From contig SVSO01000103.1 of assembly GCA_015064195.1 (NCBI GenBank), positions 1-9,623 on the forward strand: a stretch of DNA of 9,623 bases, written 5' to 3'. The notes under the pieces were generated by a model. The model did not search any database, was not told the DNA's origin, and saw nothing but the letters and a program-made list of their open reading frames with translations. Source of the stretch: Oscillospiraceae bacterium (GTDB taxonomy: Bacteria; Bacillota_A; Clostridia; Oscillospirales; CAG-272). Each line of letters begins with the position of its first letter. Positions within the stretch are counted from its first letter, which is position 1. A program made the translations under genes and the position numbers. This document shows, in pieces, positions 7,075 to 9,623 of the stretch.

Positions 7075-7103
7075 TTGACGAATCCGATCTCCTGCGTTAT
7101 AAT
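7075..7103 (+). promoter_or_regulatory. Promoter of lipoprotein gene 4
   Basis: TTGACG (7075-7080) and TATAAT (7098-7103) are separated by 17 bp, the closest to consensus among the four lipoprotein promoters. It lacks the extended -10 TG seen in the other three copies. Confidence 0.85.
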
Positions 7104-7133
7104 AGGTTTATCATCGTAAAAAGGAGAATTTTC

Positions 7134-8621
7134 ATGAACAAAAAGAATACAATCAGTCTCATTCTGCTTGTCGCCATGCTCGCATCCCTCGCAGCCTGCG
7201 GCACATCCGAAGTATCGCAGGATACCGGCGATACCTCCGCGGCTGTCGTTGACACCACCGCCTCCAATGCAGATATCCCGGAGGAGATCAACCGCGAAAA
7301 CGCCAAGCTGCGCCTGCCGGAAATCGACTTCGGCGGCGAGACCTTCAATCTGCTGTATGTTGGCGAGGACGTATATCGTCAGGACATCTATGCCGAGGAA
7401 ACGGGCGACGTGGTGGATGATGCGGTATTTGCACGCAACCGCGCCATCGAGGAGCTGCTGAACTGTAAGCTCAATCCCATCTGCTTCAGCGATGACACAA
7501 AAACCACCGCCAATCACATCGGCACGGTGGTGAAGGCGCAGGAGGATCTGTACGACCTCTGCTCGACGCATCAGGCGTACACGGCCATGCTCGTCACCAA
7601 TGGCTACTTCCACAATTTTGCCGATGATACCTACATCGACTGGGAAATGCCGTGGTGGAATACGGAATATATGAATGAAATGGTGGTCGGCAACGACACG
7701 ATCTTCTTCCTGCTGGGCGATATTTCCCTGATGCGCATGAAATCCCTCGGCTCGGTCTACTACAACCGGGAAATGTATGAGGAGCTGTACGGCGACGCGG
7801 ACGGGATGTACGATATTGTATTCGACGGCAAGTGGACCTTCGACCGCTTTGCAAAAATGTGTACCGATGCCTACATCGATCTCAACGGCAACACCGTCTC
7901 GGATGAAGGCGACCGGTTCGGTGCATTCGGCAACAAAACGAAATCCGTGGAGCATTATCAGTACGCCTGCGGCATCACATCCACGACGAAAAATGCAGAC
8001 GGAATCCCCGAGCTGACCCTCAACAACGAAAAGACCGTGGATTATGTCAACAAATTCTACAGTCTCTATTATGAAAATCCCGGTTTCCGCATCGATACGG
8101 ACGGCACGTTCAACCGCCAGATCGGCGATTTCAAGAGCGGATATTACCTGTTCTGCCCCGTTTGGTTCCGCCACGCCGACTCTCTGCGCGAGATGGAGAC
8201 GGACTACGGCATCGTCAACTTCCCCAAATATGCCGAGGATGAGGAATACCGCGCGCTGGTTCATGACGGTACGACACTGTTTGTCACGCCGGTAACGTCC
8301 AAAAAGACGGATAAGATCGGCGCAGTCTGCGAAGCCATGGGCTATTACAACTACATCAGCGTCACGCCGGCTTACTTCGAGGTCGCGCTCAAGGTGAAAT
8401 ATTCCCGCGACGACAAGACTTCCAAGGTGCTGGACATCATCTCCGAATCCGCCTACACCAACTTTGGCTACGTTTACGCGACGCAGATCGCAAATCTCGG
8501 TTATCTGCGCAGTCTCGCATCCGAGGGAACCAACGATTTCTCCTCCTGGTATGCCAAGATGGAGCCGTCCGGTCAGAAGGGCCTGCAGAAGCTCATCGAT
8601 ACCTATCTCGCAATGGAATAA
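7134..8621 (+). CDS. Substrate-binding lipoprotein, copy 4 of 4 (family 1 SBP-like)
   Basis: The 495-aa product begins MNKKNTISLILLVAMLASLA and has the lipobox LAAC with lipidated Cys22. A Thr/Asp/Ala linker precedes PEEINRENAK (49-58). It is closest to copy 1: both have GETFN-LYVG, DRFGAFGN-TKS-EHYQYAC, TSKKTDKIGA and SKVLDIISESAYTNFGY. The calcium-type loop DLNGNTVSDEGD is at 249-260. Divergent points are NTEYMNEM after the conserved MPWW and the loop FRIDTDGTFNRQI (318-330) where the inner copies have FYLD. These are candidate specificity differences, although no structure is available to confirm it. An AAGGAG site (7121-7126) seven bases before the ATG supports the start. The gene ends before the last CCCGGACGG terminator, then the unrelated MarR operon begins. 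Confidence 0.85.
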   Translation: MNKKNTISLILLVAMLASLAACGTSEVSQDTGDTSAAVVDTTASNADIPEEINRENAKLRLPEIDFGGETFNLLYVGEDVYRQDIYAEETGDVVDDAVFARNRAIEELLNCKLNPICFSDDTKTTANHIGTVVKAQEDLYDLCSTHQAYTAMLVTNGYFHNFADDTYIDWEMPWWNTEYMNEMVVGNDTIFFLLGDISLMRMKSLGSVYYNREMYEELYGDADGMYDIVFDGKWTFDRFAKMCTDAYIDLNGNTVSDEGDRFGAFGNKTKSVEHYQYACGITSTTKNADGIPELTLNNEKTVDYVNKFYSLYYENPGFRIDTDGTFNRQIGDFKSGYYLFCPVWFRHADSLREMETDYGIVNFPKYAEDEEYRALVHDGTTLFVTPVTSKKTDKIGAVCEAMGYYNYISVTPAYFEVALKVKYSRDDKTSKVLDIISESAYTNFGYVYATQIANLGYLRSLASEGTNDFSSWYAKMEPSGQKGLQKLIDTYLAME

Positions 8622-8629
8622 GATCATCC

Positions 8630-8659
8630 CCCGGACGGTTTTCCGTCCGGGTTTTTTTT
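8630..8659 (+). terminator. Terminator of lipoprotein gene 4
   Basis: The perfect 9-bp stem CCCGGACGG/CCGTCCGGG (8630-8638 and 8643-8651) has a TTTT loop and an eight-T tail, the strongest tail of the four. The core stem is the same as in the other copies. Confidence 0.92.
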
Positions 8660-8671
8660 GCTTAAAAACGC

Positions 8672-8687
8672 TTGACAACGCTGTCAA
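8672..8687. promoter_or_regulatory. Palindrome TTGACA-N4-TGTCAA over the -35
   Basis: TTGACA (8672-8677) and TGTCAA (8682-8687) form a perfect 6-bp inverted repeat with a 4-base spacer that includes the -35 itself. Part of the symmetry comes from the -35 sequence, so it may be an operator or partly coincidence. Confidence 0.45.
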
Positions 8688-8700
8688 TTTGTGCTATAAT
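8672..8700 (+). promoter_or_regulatory. Consensus sigma-A promoter of the MarR-ABC operon
   Basis: TTGACA (8672-8677) and TATAAT (8695-8700) are separated by 17 bp, a perfect consensus match. Such a strong promoter would be highly active unless repressed, which fits the palindromes that overlap it and the MarR gene it drives. Confidence 0.92.
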
Positions 8701-8704
8701 ATTT

Positions 8705-8721
8705 GTTAGTTTCCTAACTAA
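8705..8721. promoter_or_regulatory. Probable MarR operator at the transcription start
   Basis: TTAGTT-TCCT-AACTAA (8706-8721) is a perfect 6-bp inverted repeat with a 4-base spacer. An overlapping register, GTTAG-TTTC-CTAAC (8705-8718), is also perfect. It lies at about +1 of the strong promoter and just upstream of the ribosome binding site (8723-8729). MarR dimers typically bind palindromes of about this size and type in their own promoters, so autorepression is likely. Confidence 0.72.
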
Positions 8722-8736
8722 GAAAGGAGTAACCTC

Positions 8737-9225
8737 ATGAACCCCAAGCCATTACCGGAAGAATTTTTTGAATCTCTCCCCAAGCGCCGACTCGACAAAC
8801 ATTACAATGCCATGATGCGCATCCACGATGCCGCCAAGCTCTACCACGACCGACTCCGCCGTCAGTCCGAGCATGACGGTCTGCCAAGCTCCTATCGGAT
8901 GCTCATCTACCATCTCGCCCGCATGAAGCCCGGCGTGACCCAGCTGGATCTGGTCAAGGCCGCGCACCTGAAGCCCCCCACCATCAGCGTCACTCTGCAA
9001 AAAATGGAGCGGGACGGGCTTGTCATCCGCCGCGACAATGAGGACGATCTGCGCCAGACGCTGGTTTATCTCACGGATAAAGGCAAGGCCATCGACGACA
9101 AGATCCGCGTGCTTCACGAAGAAGGCGACGCGGTGGCGCTGTCCGGACTTTCAGACGATGAAATCTCTGTTCTGTCCGAGCTTCTCAACCGCGTCATCGA
9201 CAATCTCATCGAAGACCGCGAATGA
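8737..9225 (+). CDS. MarR-family transcriptional regulator
   Basis: This 162-aa cytoplasmic DNA-binding protein has the MarR layout. N-terminal helices (about 15-45) form the dimer interface with C-terminal helices (about 139-158). The winged helix-turn-helix lies between them, with helix and recognition helix TQLDLVKAAHLKPPTISVTL at 68-87, then QKMERDGLVIRR, and a wing with the typical D-x-R element (NEDDLRQTLVYLTDKG, 101-116). Length is slightly above the usual 140-150 aa because of an N-terminal extension. An AAAGGAG site seven bases before the ATG sets the start. The gene sits 21 bp before an ABC exporter gene and behind a strong promoter carrying MarR-like palindromes. It probably represses the operon until a small molecule binds. 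The inducer cannot be told from sequence. Confidence 0.93.
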   Translation: MNPKPLPEEFFESLPKRRLDKHYNAMMRIHDAAKLYHDRLRRQSEHDGLPSSYRMLIYHLARMKPGVTQLDLVKAAHLKPPTISVTLQKMERDGLVIRRDNEDDLRQTLVYLTDKGKAIDDKIRVLHEEGDAVALSGLSDDEISVLSELLNRVIDNLIEDRE

Positions 9226-9246
9226 TCATAAAAGAAAGGAACTTCA

Positions 9247-9623
9247 ATGAAACTGGCGAAATATTTGAAACCTTACTGGATCTTTGCCATCCTTGCGCCC
9301 CTCACCATGATCGGCGAGGTGACAATCGACCTGATGCAGCCCAAGCTCATGGCGAAGATCGTCAATCAGGGCGTCATCGGTCAGGATCTGGCACTCATCA
9401 TTTCCACCGGCATCCTGATGCTGGGACTGACAGCGGTCGGCGGTCTGTTCGGCATTCTGTCCGCCGCCTTCGCATCCAACGCCGCTCAGCGATTCGGCAA
9501 CGATCTGCGCAATGATGCGTTCAAAAAGGTCATGAGCCTTTCTCTCCAGCAGACGGACAAATTCACCACCGGCTCGCTGGTCACCCGCCTCACCAACGAC
9601 ATTAATGCGGTTCAGGATTTTGT
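9247..9623 (+). CDS. ABC transporter half-transporter, N-terminal membrane domain (runs off the window)
   Basis: The first 125 residues of an ABC exporter subunit are visible. MKLAKYLKPYWIFAILAPL opens with a cytoplasmic elbow helix and a first membrane helix (about 11-30). A second hydrophobic helix lies near 51-75 (LALIISTGILMLGLTAVGGLFG). The stretch RFGNDLRNDAFKKVMSLSLQQTDKFTTGSLVTRLTNDI (about 85-122) is characteristic of the type 1 exporter (ABC_membrane) domain, containing the coupling region before membrane helix 3. The nucleotide-binding domain lies beyond the window. An AAAGGA site (9235-9240) six bases before the ATG supports the start. It is co-transcribed with the MarR gene. In comparable Clostridia operons a second half-transporter often follows and the two form a heterodimer exporting drugs or other small molecules; here that is inference. 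Confidence 0.92.
   Translation, partial: MKLAKYLKPYWIFAILAPLTMIGEVTIDLMQPKLMAKIVNQGVIGQDLALIISTGILMLGLTAVGGLFGILSAAFASNAAQRFGNDLRNDAFKKVMSLSLQQTDKFTTGSLVTRLTNDINAVQDF

Larger units (their letters stand above)
2118..8659 (+). repeat. Tandem array of four promoter-lipoprotein-terminator units
   Basis: Four direct repeats of roughly 1.6 kb each carry a promoter, a ribosome binding site, a lipoprotein gene of 1488-1497 bp and a CCCGGACGG-type terminator. The units are 2118-3727, about 3781-5367, 5403-7002 and 7075-8659. Some nucleotide blocks are nearly unchanged across copies. A 26-base block coding for the LKVKYSRDD region, for example, is identical in genes 1, 2 and 4 and differs at two bases in gene 3. 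Copies vary most in the signal peptide, the Ser/Thr-rich linker and the intergenic DNA. The arrangement is best explained by repeated tandem duplication. Confidence 0.85.

Noticed and set aside
7026..8687. 553-codon open frame on the reverse strand opposite lipoprotein gene 4
   Set aside because: It mirrors the coding frame of gene 4 and runs through its terminator and promoter. The forward frame has a lipobox, ribosome binding site, promoter and paralogs. The reverse frame has no recognisable motif, and similar antisense frames occur opposite copies 1 and 3, as expected from shared codon bias.

Overview
The window looks like a chromosomal stretch from a Gram-positive anaerobe of the class Clostridia, most likely a gut-type Oscillospiraceae/Ruminococcaceae-like lineage. 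This is inferred from four things: strong purine-rich ribosome binding sites, sigma-A promoters with 17-bp spacers (several with an extended -10 TGN), lipoprotein-type substrate-binding proteins, and the paired ACT-domain and UPF0210 genes typical of Firmicutes. Coding DNA is fairly GC-rich and intergenic DNA is AT-rich. I see no tRNA, rRNA, insertion sequence or CRISPR array, and no gene-free stretch longer than 300 bases.

Layout: (1) bases 1-170 hold the start of a leftward small membrane protein. (2) A 170-bp divergent control region (171-340) has one promoter facing each way and a perfect 16-bp palindrome between them. (3) A two-gene operon (341-2040) encodes an 89-aa ACT-domain protein (UPF0237) and a 452-aa PFL-like UPF0210/DUF711 protein, and ends in a clear terminator. 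(4) An array of four paralogous lipoproteins (2193-8621), each about 495-498 aa, resembles family 1 ABC-transporter substrate-binding proteins. Each has its own promoter, ribosome binding site and a nearly identical CCCGGACGG hairpin terminator. (5) A MarR-family regulator (8737-9225) is followed after 21 bp by the start of an ABC exporter half-transporter (9247 to the window end). The MarR promoter is covered by two palindromes, one on the -35 and one at the transcription start.

How it fits together: the ACT and UPF0210 proteins are a conserved pair of unknown biochemical role. The lipoprotein array is the most unusual part. The four binding proteins are separate transcription units with no permease or ATPase beside them, so they either share a transporter encoded elsewhere or do another job at the cell surface. 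Shared sequence blocks suggest the outer two (1 and 4) are most alike and the inner two (2 and 3) are most alike. The MarR-ABC unit is a familiar arrangement in which the regulator represses its own operon and a small molecule, often a drug or toxic compound, relieves repression.

No wholly new system can be proven from the sequence alone. The best candidate for something under-described is the four-copy array of independently controlled, permease-less binding lipoproteins.
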